The position numbers and the translations under genes are program-made. The notes under the pieces are model-generated. The model searched no databases. It was not told the origin of the DNA and worked only from the letters and a program-made list of their open reading frames with translations. Of a stretch of 64,000 nt of DNA, positions 8,988-19,331 are shown one piece after another; position 1 is the first letter of the stretch; every line of letters begins with the position of its first letter. Source of the stretch: Sinohyriopsis cumingii (taxonomy: Eukaryota > Mollusca > Bivalvia > Unionida > Unionidae); the NCBI GenBank assembly GCA_028554795.2, contig CM068838.1, positions 130,049,428-130,113,427 on the forward strand, given 5' to 3'.

Positions 8988-10154
8988 ATGGATAATTCCA
9001 AAAAAAATCAAAATAAAAGATCGAAACCCTTATCAGAGTCTGACGATGAACCATGTAGTGTGGAGTCATTTCCACGCTTCATGGTCATACAGTCAAAAGA
9101 TGCCACGAAACCGCTTGCCGCACTATCTCCATTTGTCATCGAAAAGACTATCACAGGATCGATTGGCACACCTAAAAGTGTTAAAAAGTTGAAATCGGGT
9201 TGTCTTCTTATTGAGTGTGAGCGACGAGGTCAATCAGACAATATCAGGAAAATGAAAACGTTCTTTGATATCCCAGTAACCTCATTCGCTCACACCACAC
9301 TGAATACGTCCAAAGGCGTGATTCGCTGCCGTGACTTGGCTGGAGTCACCGACGCTGACATCATCGAAGGAATGAAAGATGAAGGTGTCACTGCAGTCCG
9401 ACGAATACGTATTAAACGTAATAACAATCTGCAGGACACCAACACCATTGTACTCACCTTCAACAGGCCAACTGTACCCAAAGTGGTGAAAGTTGGCTTT
9501 TTGCAAGTAAAGGTAGAGATTTACATTCCCAACCCCCTTCGGTGTTATAAGTGTCAAAAATACGGCCATCACGAAGACCGCTGCTCCAAGAGCCAAATAT
9601 GTGGCCGATGCGGAGACAATGCTCATCAGGAATCTGATTGTAGAGCAACTCCGCATTGTGTCAACTGCGGAAAAGAGCACCACGCAAATTCCAAGGATTG
9701 CGATACCTGGAAACAGGAGAAGGAAATTCAGAGGGTAAAATACACAAATAATATTCCCTATCCAGAAGCCAGAAAAATTGTACAGGCAAAAACAGCCCAT
9801 CCTGGCCCATCCTTCTCCACTGTAGTGAAGAGCAATCCTAAAACAACGAAGGACGCTCAAACACAAACAGAAGCACCCGATTCAACACCAAATTCAAACA
9901 CCCCCCATTACCAAGCACAGAAAAACACGGCATCTACTCAGACTACATTTAATAATACCCAACAACCTAAATCACCAAAGAATAAAAAATCTCACGGAAA
10001 CAGGCAACAAAAGGGGTCAGATGACCCCATCAAACTTTATAACAGGTTTGGAGACATCGAGAGCATGGATGCAGAAGAATCTGCTCCATGCGCCCAAGGG
10101 AACTCCAGACCTACAAACAAAAAATTCACCCCCGTACTTCCTCCAGAGAAATAA
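8988..10154 (+). CDS. ORF1: gag-like zinc-knuckle protein (copy C)
   Basis: This 388-aa RNA-binding protein has the same organisation as ORF1 of B: an RRM-like block, then three CCHC knuckles (C186-C191-type spacing CX2CX4HX4C twice, then CX2CX4HX5C) ending near residue 238, then a Lys/Ser/Gln-rich tail. It starts MDNSKKNQNKR, and the context atcATGG is favourable. It is nearly identical to ORF1 of I and J (one visible difference is Cys to Phe in the DDEPCSV segment of I/J) but clearly different from B over its whole length. In C a T replaces the G found in E-J upstream, so the six-codon upstream extension possible in E-J is absent. ORF2 follows after 62 nt. Confidence 0.92.
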   Translation: MDNSKKNQNKRSKPLSESDDEPCSVESFPRFMVIQSKDATKPLAALSPFVIEKTITGSIGTPKSVKKLKSGCLLIECERRGQSDNIRKMKTFFDIPVTSFAHTTLNTSKGVIRCRDLAGVTDADIIEGMKDEGVTAVRRIRIKRNNNLQDTNTIVLTFNRPTVPKVVKVGFLQVKVEIYIPNPLRCYKCQKYGHHEDRCSKSQICGRCGDNAHQESDCRATPHCVNCGKEHHANSKDCDTWKQEKEIQRVKYTNNIPYPEARKIVQAKTAHPGPSFSTVVKSNPKTTKDAQTQTEAPDSTPNSNTPHYQAQKNTASTQTTFNNTQQPKSPKNKKSHGNRQQKGSDDPIKLYNRFGDIESMDAEESAPCAQGNSRPTNKKFTPVLPPEK

Positions 10155-10216
10155 CAAAACAAATTCCGTCTGCGAAAGGTCTAACCTAGCTCCACAATCT
10201 TTAATTTAAATTTATA

Positions 10217-13200
10217 ATGAAAAACACTATCATACAATGGAATTGTCGAGGACTTAAAGCAAATTACAATGATATTCTCCTGCTTTTAAACGAACATGAT
10301 CCTGCGGTACTATGCCTTCAAGAAACCTTCTTGAAAGATACAGACAATATCACATTTAAAAACTACTCCCTGTTTAACACCTGCTCTCCAAATGTTGACA
10401 GGGCATCAGGAGGAGTTTCTGTTATTGTGAACAACAGAGCTCCTCATAGTTTCATTACTTTAAACACCAATTTACAAGCCATTGCTGTAAGCGTCACTCT
10501 ACATCGAGTGATTACATTTTGCTCTATTTATTTACCACCAAACACTAACCTAGTACCAAACGAACTCGATAATCTTGTTCAACAGCTTCCCGCACCCTTT
10601 GTTTTACTCGGGGATTTTAATGCCCATAACATTTTATGGGGATCGAATCATGTAAGTGACAGAGGTCACAAAGTTGAAGACTTTATTTCTAGACACGATC
10701 TGTGTCTATATAATACCAAAACACCTACATATTTACACCCAGGCACGGGTACATACACATGCATCGATTTGACAATTTGTTCTCCTTCGCTGCTTTTGGA
10801 CTATGAATGGAAGGTCGCTGATGACCTTCACAGCAGCGATCACTTCCCAATCTCCCTTGTAAATCATAACTCTACAATTGATGACGTAATTCCACAATGG
10901 AATTTAAAGAAGGCCGACTGGGCCAAATTCGAAACACTCTGTAAAACCAGGCTGAATGAGGATACAGTTTTCAATGTTAACGACCCCATTCAGCATTTTA
11001 CATCTATTTTAACCGCCATTGCAGAAGAATCTATCCCCAAGTCCTCAGCAAACTGTAAAAGAACCCTAAAACCTTGGCTCACTAAGGAATGTAAGGAAGC
11101 CATACGGCAACGCCGAGAAGCCTTGAAAAAATTTAACAATCATCCGACGCCCGAGAATTTAAGTAAATATCGTATTCTCCGGGCCAAAGCTCGCCGCACA
11201 ATCAAAGAAAGTAAACGAGCATCATGGATGAAATATGTTTCCTCTTTAAACTCTCGTTCCTCAATTAAGAAAGTTTGGGACACGATCCGAAAAATAAACG
11301 GAAAGAGAAAACACAATTCTTTCCGACATCTAAAAGTGAACAATAACAATCTTAGCTCAAAACGTGACATAGCAAATGTTCTTGCTGATACATTCTCTAA
11401 AAATTCGTCATCATCTAATTATTCCGAAGCCTTCCAAAAATTGAAAACTCAAAAAGAAAAGTCACGTTTAAAATTCACATCCAACAACTCGGAAAGCTAC
11501 AACCAGCTGTTTTCACTATCAGAACTTATGGAGGCTTTAGACAAGGCCCATGATACTTCCGCTGGGCCTGACAAAATACATTACCAGTTTTTAAAACATC
11601 TTCCAGAATCATCTTTAACATCTCTTTTAAAACTCTTCAATGATTTATGGATTACTGGTAACCTACCTAAAATATGGAAAGAAGCAACAGTAATACCATT
11701 TCCCAAACCCGGTAAAGATAGTGAAGATCCTACCAACTATCGACCTATTGCACTCACAAGCTGCATGTGCAAAACAATGGAACGAATGATCAATTCTCGG
11801 CTTGTATGGTACCTGGAAACTAACAATTTAATATCTCCTTTCCAAAGTGGCTTTCGTTATGGACGGAGCACCAACGATCATCTGGTTAGACTAGAAACAT
11901 TCATTCGCGATGCATTTATCAAGAAAGAACATTTAGTAGCGGTTTTCTTTGATTTAGAAAAGGCCTATGACACAACATGGAAGTACGGGATACTAAAAGA
12001 CCTGCACGATCTAGGTCTAAAAGGCCGTCTGCCCTCTTTCATATCCAACTTCCTCTCCGACAGAGAATTCAAGGTACGAGTGGGCTGTACTCTCTCAGAT
12101 TTGCACGAGCAAGAGATGGGTGTGCCCCAGGGCAGTATTTTATCTGTGACACTTTTCAATATCAAAATTAATAACATCACCAAGTGTTTGACTCCTGGTG
12201 TGGATTGCTCACTATATGTTGATGATTTTCTCATATGTTATCGGTCAAAGCACATGCATACAATTGAAAGACAACTACAGCAATATATCAACAAGATTCA
12301 AAATTGGTCTAGTACGAACGGTTTCAAATTCTCGAAATCAAAAACGGTATGTATGCATTTCTGTCAATTACGACGACACCACGATGAACCTAAACTCACG
12401 CTGGACGGAACACCTATTCCAGTTGTTGAGGAAACAAAATTTTTGGGTATTATCTTTGACAGAAAACTGACCTTTATTCCACACCTAAAAAACTTGAAAG
12501 CCAAATGCTTAAAAGCACTTGACCTACTTAAAGTAGTAGCACACACTGACTGGGGTGCTGATAGAAAAGTCATCCTGAATTTATATAGAACGTTTATTCG
12601 CTCCAAACTAGACTATGGTTGCGTTGTGTATGGTTCTGCCAGAAAATCGTATCTTAAAATGCTTGATCCAATTCATCATCAGGGAATAAGACTGGCTCTG
12701 GGAGCATTTAAAACATCCCCGTGTGAAAGCCTTCTAGCTGAGGCGAATGAACCACCGTTATCGCATCGTAGAGAAATGCTTTCAGCACAGTATGCTCTCA
12801 AATTAAAATCAAACCCTCTGAATCCTGCTTTTTCGGCTGTTTTTCAACCCAAATACAAAACTTTATACGAAAATAAACCAAACGGCATACCTTCATTTGG
12901 CATTAGAATATCATCCAGCCTTGACACTACAAATATAGATCTTTCAAAAATTCAGAAAACATCCATCTCCGAAACACCACCCTGGCTAATTAAACAACCA
13001 AAAGTACGTTTTACGCTACACGATGGAAAAAAATCCGAAACAAACCCTTGTATCTTCCACAACTCTTACCATGAACTCCTCACCGAATTTAAAAACTACA
13101 CGAGAATTTACACTGATGGATCAAAGGATGAGGAAAAGGCTGCTGCAGCCTTTGTTTGTGGAAATCACACAACGCAAGTTCGCTTACCAAATGGAGCATC

Positions 13201-13897
13201 AATTTTTACAGCCGAAATCAGAGCAATAGACCTTGCTCTGCAACATATAGAAAAGAATCGTATTTCAAACTGTATCATCTTCTCCGACTCGCTATCAGTA
13301 CTTCAGTCACTACACAATAGAAAACTGGAGAACCCATTATTGAAAAACATACTCGTAAAAAATACCGAGCTGAGTGTCTCCCACAATATAATATACTGTT
13401 GGTTACCTAGCCACATTGGTATTAAAGGTAACGAAAAAGCAGATTGCGCTGCTAAAATGGCCCTTTCTCAAGAACCATCTGATTTTAAAATACCATATAC
13501 AGATTTTAAACCTTGTATCAGAAAGTTCTTACGTCAGAAGTGGCAGGCATCATGGAATGATGCTGTAAATAACAAACTTCATGCAATCAAACCAACTCTA
13601 GGAGAATGGACTCCTTCCTACAGAACCATTCGTAGGGAGGAGGTAGTCATTGCAAGAATCCGAATTGGTCATACTTATATCACCCACACCCACATACTAA
13701 AAGGTGAAGACCCACCAGAGTGCGTTTCTTGCAATGAACCATTCACTGTCAAGCACTTTATGATAGAGTGCTTTGACCTACAACCTACGCGCGATCGTTA
13801 TTACGTTGTGCATGATATGAAAGAACTTTTTGATAATATAAACATCACTCGTATTATCGAGTTCTTGAAAGCCGTAAATATTTACTCTAAACTCTGA
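10217..13897 (+). CDS. ORF2: endonuclease / reverse transcriptase / RNase H (copy C)
   Basis: This 1226-aa protein is collinear with ORF2 of B. The endonuclease motifs QWNCRG, LQET, GDFNAHN and SSDHFP are intact, as are the reverse-transcriptase motifs FDLEKAYD, GVPQGS and YVDD, the RNase H motifs TDGSK, AEIRA, SDS and GNEKAD, and the C-terminal CCHC motif. The visible oddities are an Arg to Cys change just after GNEKAD and Phe instead of Val in VIPFPKPGKD (shared with D). The variants LKDLHDL, GCTLSDL and NWSSTNGF place it with I and J. The start has the sequence ttataATGa, as in B and D. This copy is a candidate for an active element. Confidence 0.94.
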   Translation: MKNTIIQWNCRGLKANYNDILLLLNEHDPAVLCLQETFLKDTDNITFKNYSLFNTCSPNVDRASGGVSVIVNNRAPHSFITLNTNLQAIAVSVTLHRVITFCSIYLPPNTNLVPNELDNLVQQLPAPFVLLGDFNAHNILWGSNHVSDRGHKVEDFISRHDLCLYNTKTPTYLHPGTGTYTCIDLTICSPSLLLDYEWKVADDLHSSDHFPISLVNHNSTIDDVIPQWNLKKADWAKFETLCKTRLNEDTVFNVNDPIQHFTSILTAIAEESIPKSSANCKRTLKPWLTKECKEAIRQRREALKKFNNHPTPENLSKYRILRAKARRTIKESKRASWMKYVSSLNSRSSIKKVWDTIRKINGKRKHNSFRHLKVNNNNLSSKRDIANVLADTFSKNSSSSNYSEAFQKLKTQKEKSRLKFTSNNSESYNQLFSLSELMEALDKAHDTSAGPDKIHYQFLKHLPESSLTSLLKLFNDLWITGNLPKIWKEATVIPFPKPGKDSEDPTNYRPIALTSCMCKTMERMINSRLVWYLETNNLISPFQSGFRYGRSTNDHLVRLETFIRDAFIKKEHLVAVFFDLEKAYDTTWKYGILKDLHDLGLKGRLPSFISNFLSDREFKVRVGCTLSDLHEQEMGVPQGSILSVTLFNIKINNITKCLTPGVDCSLYVDDFLICYRSKHMHTIERQLQQYINKIQNWSSTNGFKFSKSKTVCMHFCQLRRHHDEPKLTLDGTPIPVVEETKFLGIIFDRKLTFIPHLKNLKAKCLKALDLLKVVAHTDWGADRKVILNLYRTFIRSKLDYGCVVYGSARKSYLKMLDPIHHQGIRLALGAFKTSPCESLLAEANEPPLSHRREMLSAQYALKLKSNPLNPAFSAVFQPKYKTLYENKPNGIPSFGIRISSSLDTTNIDLSKIQKTSISETPPWLIKQPKVRFTLHDGKKSETNPCIFHNSYHELLTEFKNYTRIYTDGSKDEEKAAAAFVCGNHTTQVRLPNGASIFTAEIRAIDLALQHIEKNRISNCIIFSDSLSVLQSLHNRKLENPLLKNILVKNTELSVSHNIIYCWLPSHIGIKGNEKADCAAKMALSQEPSDFKIPYTDFKPCIRKFLRQKWQASWNDAVNNKLHAIKPTLGEWTPSYRTIRREEVVIARIRIGHTYITHTHILKGEDPPECVSCNEPFTVKHFMIECFDLQPTRDRYYVVHDMKELFDNINITRIIEFLKAVNIYSKL

Positions 13898-14174
13898 CTT
13901 TTATGCTATCACCTTGTGCAGTTTTATGCAATATACATTCCGTCCCATTTTAATACCTATTCATCTTTTTTACATCTCCTGTTGATCGGGAAGCTTTATT
14001 TTGCACCGTTAGCATCTTACCGTTTTTAATTTCAACCATTTGTTCTTTTATATCGCTGGTCGATATAGAACCTATTATAAGTTTTAAAAGATTATACAAG
14101 TAACACTTTGTTTGGCGCTAAATAGCCTAAGAGTGCTGATGCGCCGTTAAAAAAAACAATCAATCAATCAATGT

Positions 14175-15311
14175 ACCAAAACTTTATCTGACTCGGACGA
14201 CGAACCATGTAGTGTGGACACATTTCCACGCTTCATGGTAATACAATCTAAAGATGCCGCAAAATCCCTTGCTTCACTCTCTCCGTTTGTGATTGAGAAA
14301 ACAATTACAGGTTTGATCGGTACGCCAAAGAGCGTCAAAAAAATGAAATCGGGTTGCCTTCTCGTGGAATGTGAGCGACGAGGTCAGTCAGACAATATCG
14401 GGAAAATAAAAACTTTCTTCGATATTCCAGTGACCTCATTCGCTCACACCACACTGAATACGTCCAAAGGCGTGATTCGCTGTCGTGACTTTGCTGGAGT
14501 CACCGACGCAGATATCATCGAAGGAATGAAAAGTGAAGGTGTCACTGCAGTCCGTCGAATACGTATCAAACGTAATAATAACCTGCAGGACACCAACACC
14601 ATTGTACTCACCTTCAACAAGCCAACTGTACCCAAAGTGGTCAAAGTTGGCTTCTTGCAAGTGAAGGTTGACATCTACATTCCAAACCCCCTTCGATGTT
14701 ACAAATGTCAAAAATACGGCCATCACGAAGACCGCTGCTCTAAAACCCAAATATGTGGCCGATGCGGAGAAAATTCTCATCAGGAAGCTGACTGTAGAGC
14801 AACTCCGCATTGTGTCAACTGTGGAAAAGAGCACCACGCAAATTCCAAGGATTGCGATACCTGGAAACAGGAGAAGGAAATTCAGAGGGTAAAATACACA
14901 AATAATATTCCCTATCCAGAAGCCAGAAAACTTGTACAGGCGAAAACAGCCCATCCTGGCCCATCCTTCTCCACTGTAGTGAAGAGCAATCCTAAAACAA
15001 CGAAGGACGCTCAAACACAAACAGAAGCACCCGATTCAACACCAAGCTCAAACACCCCTCATTACCAATCACAGAGAAACACGGCATCTACACAAACTAC
15101 ATTCAGCAATACCCAACAAACTAAATCACCAAAACACAAAAATAAATCTCATGGAAACAGGCAACAAAAAGGGTCAGATGACCCCATCAAACTTTATAAC
15201 AGGTTTGGAGACATCGAGAGCATGGATGCAGAAGAATCTGCTCCATGCGCTCAAGGGAACTCCAGACCTACAAACAAAAAATTCACCCCCGTACTTCCTC
15301 CAGAGAAATAA
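14175..15311 (+). CDS. ORF1, 5'-truncated (copy D)
   Basis: The homologous frame is open from the junction with C (14175) to the stop at 15311, 378 codons, but the native start and the first ~13 residues are gone. An ATG at the junction (14171-14173) is in another frame, and the first in-frame ATG lies at the FPRFMVI motif. The RRM-like block and all three CCHC knuckles are kept, so a shorter protein could be made only if translation began internally. Sequence variants (MKSGCLLVECE, SPKHKNKSHGN, AHPGPSFS) place it near C and E-J rather than B. It is best read as a broken gene caused by 5' truncation on insertion or by recombination. Confidence 0.85.
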   Translation, partial: TKTLSDSDDEPCSVDTFPRFMVIQSKDAAKSLASLSPFVIEKTITGLIGTPKSVKKMKSGCLLVECERRGQSDNIGKIKTFFDIPVTSFAHTTLNTSKGVIRCRDFAGVTDADIIEGMKSEGVTAVRRIRIKRNNNLQDTNTIVLTFNKPTVPKVVKVGFLQVKVDIYIPNPLRCYKCQKYGHHEDRCSKTQICGRCGENSHQEADCRATPHCVNCGKEHHANSKDCDTWKQEKEIQRVKYTNNIPYPEARKLVQAKTAHPGPSFSTVVKSNPKTTKDAQTQTEAPDSTPSSNTPHYQSQRNTASTQTTFSNTQQTKSPKHKNKSHGNRQQKGSDDPIKLYNRFGDIESMDAEESAPCAQGNSRPTNKKFTPVLPPEK

Positions 15312-15373
15312 GAAAACAAATTCCCTCTGCGAAAGGTCTAACCTAGCTCCACAATCTTTCATTTAAATTTATA

Positions 15374-18300
15374 ATGAAAAACACTATCATACAATGGAAT
15401 TGTCGAGGACTTAAAGCAAATTACAATGATCTTCTCCTGCTTTTAAACGAACATGATCCTGCGGTACTATGCCTTCAAGAAACCTTCTTGAAAGATACGG
15501 ACAACATCACATTTAAAAACTACTCCCTGTTTAACACCTGCTCTCCAAATGTTGATAGGGCATCAGGAGGAGTTTCTGTTATTGTGAACAACAGAGCTCC
15601 TCATAGTTTCATTCCTTTAAACACCAATTTACAAGCCATTGCTGTAAGCGTCACTCTACATCGAGTGATTACATTTTGCTCTATTTATTTACCACCAAAC
15701 ACTAACCTAGTACCAAACGAACTCGATAATCTTGTTCAACAGCTTCCCGCACCCTTTGTTTTACTCGGGGATTTTAATGCCCATAACATTTTATGGGGAT
15801 CAAATCATATAAGTGACAGAGGTCACAAAGTTGAAGACTTTATTTCTAGACACGATCTGTGTCTATATAATACCAAAACACCTACATATTTACACCCAGG
15901 CACGGGTACATACACATGCATCGATTTGACAATTTGTTCTCCTTCGCTGCTTTTGGACTATGAATGGAAGGTCGCTGATGACCTTCACAGCAGTGATCAC
16001 TTCCCAATCTCCCTTGTAAATCATAACTCTACAATTGATGACGTAATTCCACAATGGAATTTAAAGAAGGCCGACTGGGCCAAATTCGAAACACTCTGTA
16101 AAACCAGGCTGAATGAGGATACAGTTTTCAATGTTAACGACCCCATTCAGCATTTTACATCTATTTTAACTGACATTGCAGAAGAATATATCCCCAAGTC
16201 CTCAGCAAACTGTAAAAGAACCCTAAAACCTTGGCTCACTAAGGAATGTAAGGAAGCCATACGGCAACGCCGAGAAGCCTTGACAAAATTTAACAATCAT
16301 CCGACGCCCGAGAATTTAAGTAAATATCGTATTCTCCGGGCCAAAGCTCGCCGCACAATCAAAGAAAGTAAACGAGCATCATGGATGAAATATGTTTCCT
16401 CTTTAAACTCTCGTTCCTCAATTAAGAAAGTTTGGGACACGATCCGAAAAATAAACGGAAAGAGAAAACACAATTCTTTCCGACATCTAAAAGTGAACAA
16501 TAACAATCTTAGCTCAAAACGTGACATAGCAAATGTTCTTGCTGATACATTCTCTAAAAATTCGTCATCATCTAATTATTCCGAAGCCTTCCAAAACTTG
16601 AAAACTCAAAAAGAAAAGTCACGTTTAAAATTCACATCCAACAACTCGGAAAGCTACAACCAGCTGTTTTCACTATCAAAACTTATGGAGGCTTTAGACA
16701 AGTCCCATGATACTTCCGCTGGGCCTGACAAAATACATTACCAGTTTTTAAAACATCTTCCAGAATCATCTTTAACATCTCTTTTAAAACTCTTCAATGA
16801 TTTATGGATTACTGGTAACCTACCTAAAATATGGAAAGAAGCAACAGTAATACCATTTCCCAAACCCGGTAAAGATAGTGAAGATCCTACCAACTATCGA
16901 CCTATTGCACTCACAAGCTGCATGTGCAAAACAATGGAACGAATGATCAATTCTCGGCTTGTATGGTACCTGGAAACTAACAATTTAATATCTCCTTTCC
17001 AAAGTGGCTTTCGTTATGGACGGAGCACCAACGATCATCTGGTTAGACTAGAAACATTCATTCGCGATGCATTTATCAAGAAAGAACATTTAGTAGCGGT
17101 TTTCTTTGATTTAGAAAAGGCCTATGACACAACATGGAAGTACGGGATACTAAATGACCTGAACGATCTAGGTCTAAAAGGCCGTCTGCCCTATTTCATA
17201 TCCAACTTTCTCTCCGATAGAGAATTCAAAGTACGAGTGGGCTCTACCCTCTCAGATCTGCACGAACAAGAGATGGGTGTGCCCCAGGGCAGTATTTTAT
17301 CTGTGACGCTCTTTAACATCAAAATTAATAGCATCACCAAGTGTTTGACTCCTGGTGTGGATTGCTCGTTATACGTTGATGATTCTCTAATATGTTATCG
17401 GTCAAAGCATATGCATACAATTGAAAGACAACTGCAGCAAAATATAAACAAAATTCAAAATTGGGCCAATGCAAACGGTTTCAAATTCTCGAAATCAAAA
17501 ACGGTATGCATGCATTTCTGTCAGTTTCGAAAACATCACGATGAACCGAACCTCACACTGGATGGAACACCTATTCCAGTTGTTGAGGAAACCAAATTTT
17601 TAGGTATAATCTTTGACAGAAAACTGACCTTTATTCCACACCTAAAGAACTTAAAAGCTAAATGCTTAAAAGCACTTAACCTACTTAAAGTAGTAGCGCA
17701 CACTGACTGGGGTGCTGATAGAAAAGTCATCTTAAATTTATACAGAACGTTTATTCGCTCCAAACTGGACTATGGTTGCGTTGTGTATGGTTCAGCCAGA
17801 AAATCGTATCTTAAAATGCTTGATCCAATTCATCATCAGGGAATAAGACTGGCTCTGGGAGCATTTAAAACATCCCCGTGTGAAAGTCTTCTAGCTGAGG
17901 CGAATGAACCACCGTTATCGCATCGTAGAGAAATGCTTTCCGCACAGTATGCTCTCAAATTAAAATCAAACCCTCTGAATCCTGCTTTTTCGGCTGTTTT
18001 TCAACCCAAATACAAAACTTTATACGAAAATAAACCAAACGCCATACCTTCTTTTGGCATTAGAATATCATCCAGCCTTGACACTACAAATATAGATCTT
18101 TCTAAAATTCAGAAAACATCCATCTCTGAAACACCACCCTGGCTAATTAAACAACCAAAAGTACGTTTTACGCTACACGATGGAAAAAAATCCGAAACAA
18201 ACCCTTCTATCTTCCACAACTCTTACCATGAACTCCTCACCGAATTTAAAAACTACACGAGAATTTACACTGATGGATCAAAGGATGAGGAAAAGGCTGC

Positions 18301-19054
18301 TGCAGCCTTTGTTTGTGGAAATCACACAACGCAAGTTCGCTTACCAAATGGAGCATCAATTTTTACAGCTGAAATCAGAGCAATAGACCTTGCTCTGCAA
18401 CATATAGAAAAGAACCGTATTTTAAACAGTATCATCTTCTCCGACTCTCTATCAGTACTCCAGTCGCTACACAATAGAAAACTGGAGAACCCATTATTGA
18501 AAAACATACTCGTAAGAAATATCGAGCTGAGTGTCTCCCACAATATAATATACTGTTGGTTACCTAGCCACATTGGTATTAAAGGTAACGAAAAAGCAGA
18601 TCGCGCTGCTAAAATGGCCCTTTCTCAAGAACCATCTGATTTTAAAATACCATATACTGATTTTAAACCTTGTATCAGAAAGTTCTTACGTCAGAAGTGG
18701 CAGGCATCATGGAATGATGCTGTAAATAACAAACTTCATGCAATCAAACCAACTCTAGGAGAATGGACTCCTTCCTACAGAACCATTCGTAGGGAGGAGG
18801 TAGTCATTGCAAGAATCCGAATTTGTCATACTTATATCACCCACACCCACATACTAAAAGGTGAAGACCCACCAGAGTGCGTTTCTTGCAATGAACCATT
18901 CACTGTCAAGCACTTTATGATAGAGTGCTTTGACCTACAACCTACGCGCGATCGTTATTACGTTGTGCATGACATGAAAGAACTTTTTGATAATATAAAC
19001 ATCACTCGTATTATCGAGTTCTTGAAAGCCGTAAATATTTACTCTAAACTCTGA
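15374..19054 (+). CDS. ORF2: endonuclease / reverse transcriptase / RNase H (copy D)
   Basis: This is a full 1226-aa ORF with its ATG in the same context as B and C. The endonuclease motifs (LQET, GDFNAHN, SSDHFP), reverse-transcriptase motifs (FDLEKAYD, GVPQGS, YVDD) and RNase H residues are all present. The residue after YVDD is Ser instead of Phe, and Ile-Gly-His has become Ile-Cys-His near the C-terminus. The first ~590 residues match C closely, whereas the segment from LNDLNDL through NWANANGF and EPNLTLDG matches B, so the gene is a recombinant. It could still encode a working enzyme, but this copy lacks promoter and ORF1 start, so expression in cis is unlikely unless read-through from C drives it. 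Confidence 0.92.
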   Translation: MKNTIIQWNCRGLKANYNDLLLLLNEHDPAVLCLQETFLKDTDNITFKNYSLFNTCSPNVDRASGGVSVIVNNRAPHSFIPLNTNLQAIAVSVTLHRVITFCSIYLPPNTNLVPNELDNLVQQLPAPFVLLGDFNAHNILWGSNHISDRGHKVEDFISRHDLCLYNTKTPTYLHPGTGTYTCIDLTICSPSLLLDYEWKVADDLHSSDHFPISLVNHNSTIDDVIPQWNLKKADWAKFETLCKTRLNEDTVFNVNDPIQHFTSILTDIAEEYIPKSSANCKRTLKPWLTKECKEAIRQRREALTKFNNHPTPENLSKYRILRAKARRTIKESKRASWMKYVSSLNSRSSIKKVWDTIRKINGKRKHNSFRHLKVNNNNLSSKRDIANVLADTFSKNSSSSNYSEAFQNLKTQKEKSRLKFTSNNSESYNQLFSLSKLMEALDKSHDTSAGPDKIHYQFLKHLPESSLTSLLKLFNDLWITGNLPKIWKEATVIPFPKPGKDSEDPTNYRPIALTSCMCKTMERMINSRLVWYLETNNLISPFQSGFRYGRSTNDHLVRLETFIRDAFIKKEHLVAVFFDLEKAYDTTWKYGILNDLNDLGLKGRLPYFISNFLSDREFKVRVGSTLSDLHEQEMGVPQGSILSVTLFNIKINSITKCLTPGVDCSLYVDDSLICYRSKHMHTIERQLQQNINKIQNWANANGFKFSKSKTVCMHFCQFRKHHDEPNLTLDGTPIPVVEETKFLGIIFDRKLTFIPHLKNLKAKCLKALNLLKVVAHTDWGADRKVILNLYRTFIRSKLDYGCVVYGSARKSYLKMLDPIHHQGIRLALGAFKTSPCESLLAEANEPPLSHRREMLSAQYALKLKSNPLNPAFSAVFQPKYKTLYENKPNAIPSFGIRISSSLDTTNIDLSKIQKTSISETPPWLIKQPKVRFTLHDGKKSETNPSIFHNSYHELLTEFKNYTRIYTDGSKDEEKAAAAFVCGNHTTQVRLPNGASIFTAEIRAIDLALQHIEKNRILNSIIFSDSLSVLQSLHNRKLENPLLKNILVRNIELSVSHNIIYCWLPSHIGIKGNEKADRAAKMALSQEPSDFKIPYTDFKPCIRKFLRQKWQASWNDAVNNKLHAIKPTLGEWTPSYRTIRREEVVIARIRICHTYITHTHILKGEDPPECVSCNEPFTVKHFMIECFDLQPTRDRYYVVHDMKELFDNINITRIIEFLKAVNIYSKL

Positions 19055-19331
19055 CTTTTATGCTATCACCTTGTGCAGTTTTATGCAATATACATTCCGT
19101 CCCATTTTAATAGCTATTCATCTTTTTTACATCTCCCGTTGATCGGGAAGCTTTATTTTGCACCGTTACCATCTTACCGTTTTTAATTTCAACCATTTGT
19201 TCTTTTATATCGCTGATCGATATAGAACCTTTTATAAGTTTTTAAAGATTATACAAGTAACACTTTGTTTGGCGCTAAATAGCCTAAAAGTGCTCATGCG
19301 CCGTTAAAAAACAAACAATCAATCAATCAAT

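Larger units (their letters stand above)
8440..14172 (+). mobile_element. Full-length LINE, copy C
   Basis: This is a complete element: 5'UTR 8440-8987, ORF1 8988-10154, ORF2 10217-13897, 3'UTR to ~14156 and CAAT tail 14157-14172. Both ORFs are open with catalytic residues intact. Its body is close to copies I and J, but its 5'UTR and the flank before it (8421-8976) are base-for-base identical to 2667-3222 of copy B, then diverge at once. It is therefore probably a recombinant. There is no target-site duplication on the right: the tail is joined directly to truncated copy D. Confidence 0.93.
14173..19331 (+). mobile_element. 5'-truncated LINE, copy D, fused to the tail of C
   Basis: D begins inside ORF1 (gtaccaaaac, equivalent to about codon 13) with no intervening base after the CAAT tail of C. 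It lacks the 5'UTR and the ORF1 start. ORF2, the 3'UTR and a CAAT tail (19316-19331) are present. Its 3'UTR carries distinct variants (tacattcc, taatagctatt, gctgatcgat, tgctcatgcg) also found in E, F and G but not in H. Its ORF2 is mosaic: C-like in the first half, B-like from about 17,150. The right flank is the S1 spacer. Confidence 0.92.

Noticed and set aside
9282..9866. A 194-aa open frame on the minus strand inside ORF1, present in C to J
   Set aside because: It lies exactly opposite the conserved zinc-knuckle coding region, has no recognisable domain, and follows ORF1 conservation, so it is a shadow of ORF1 codon usage.
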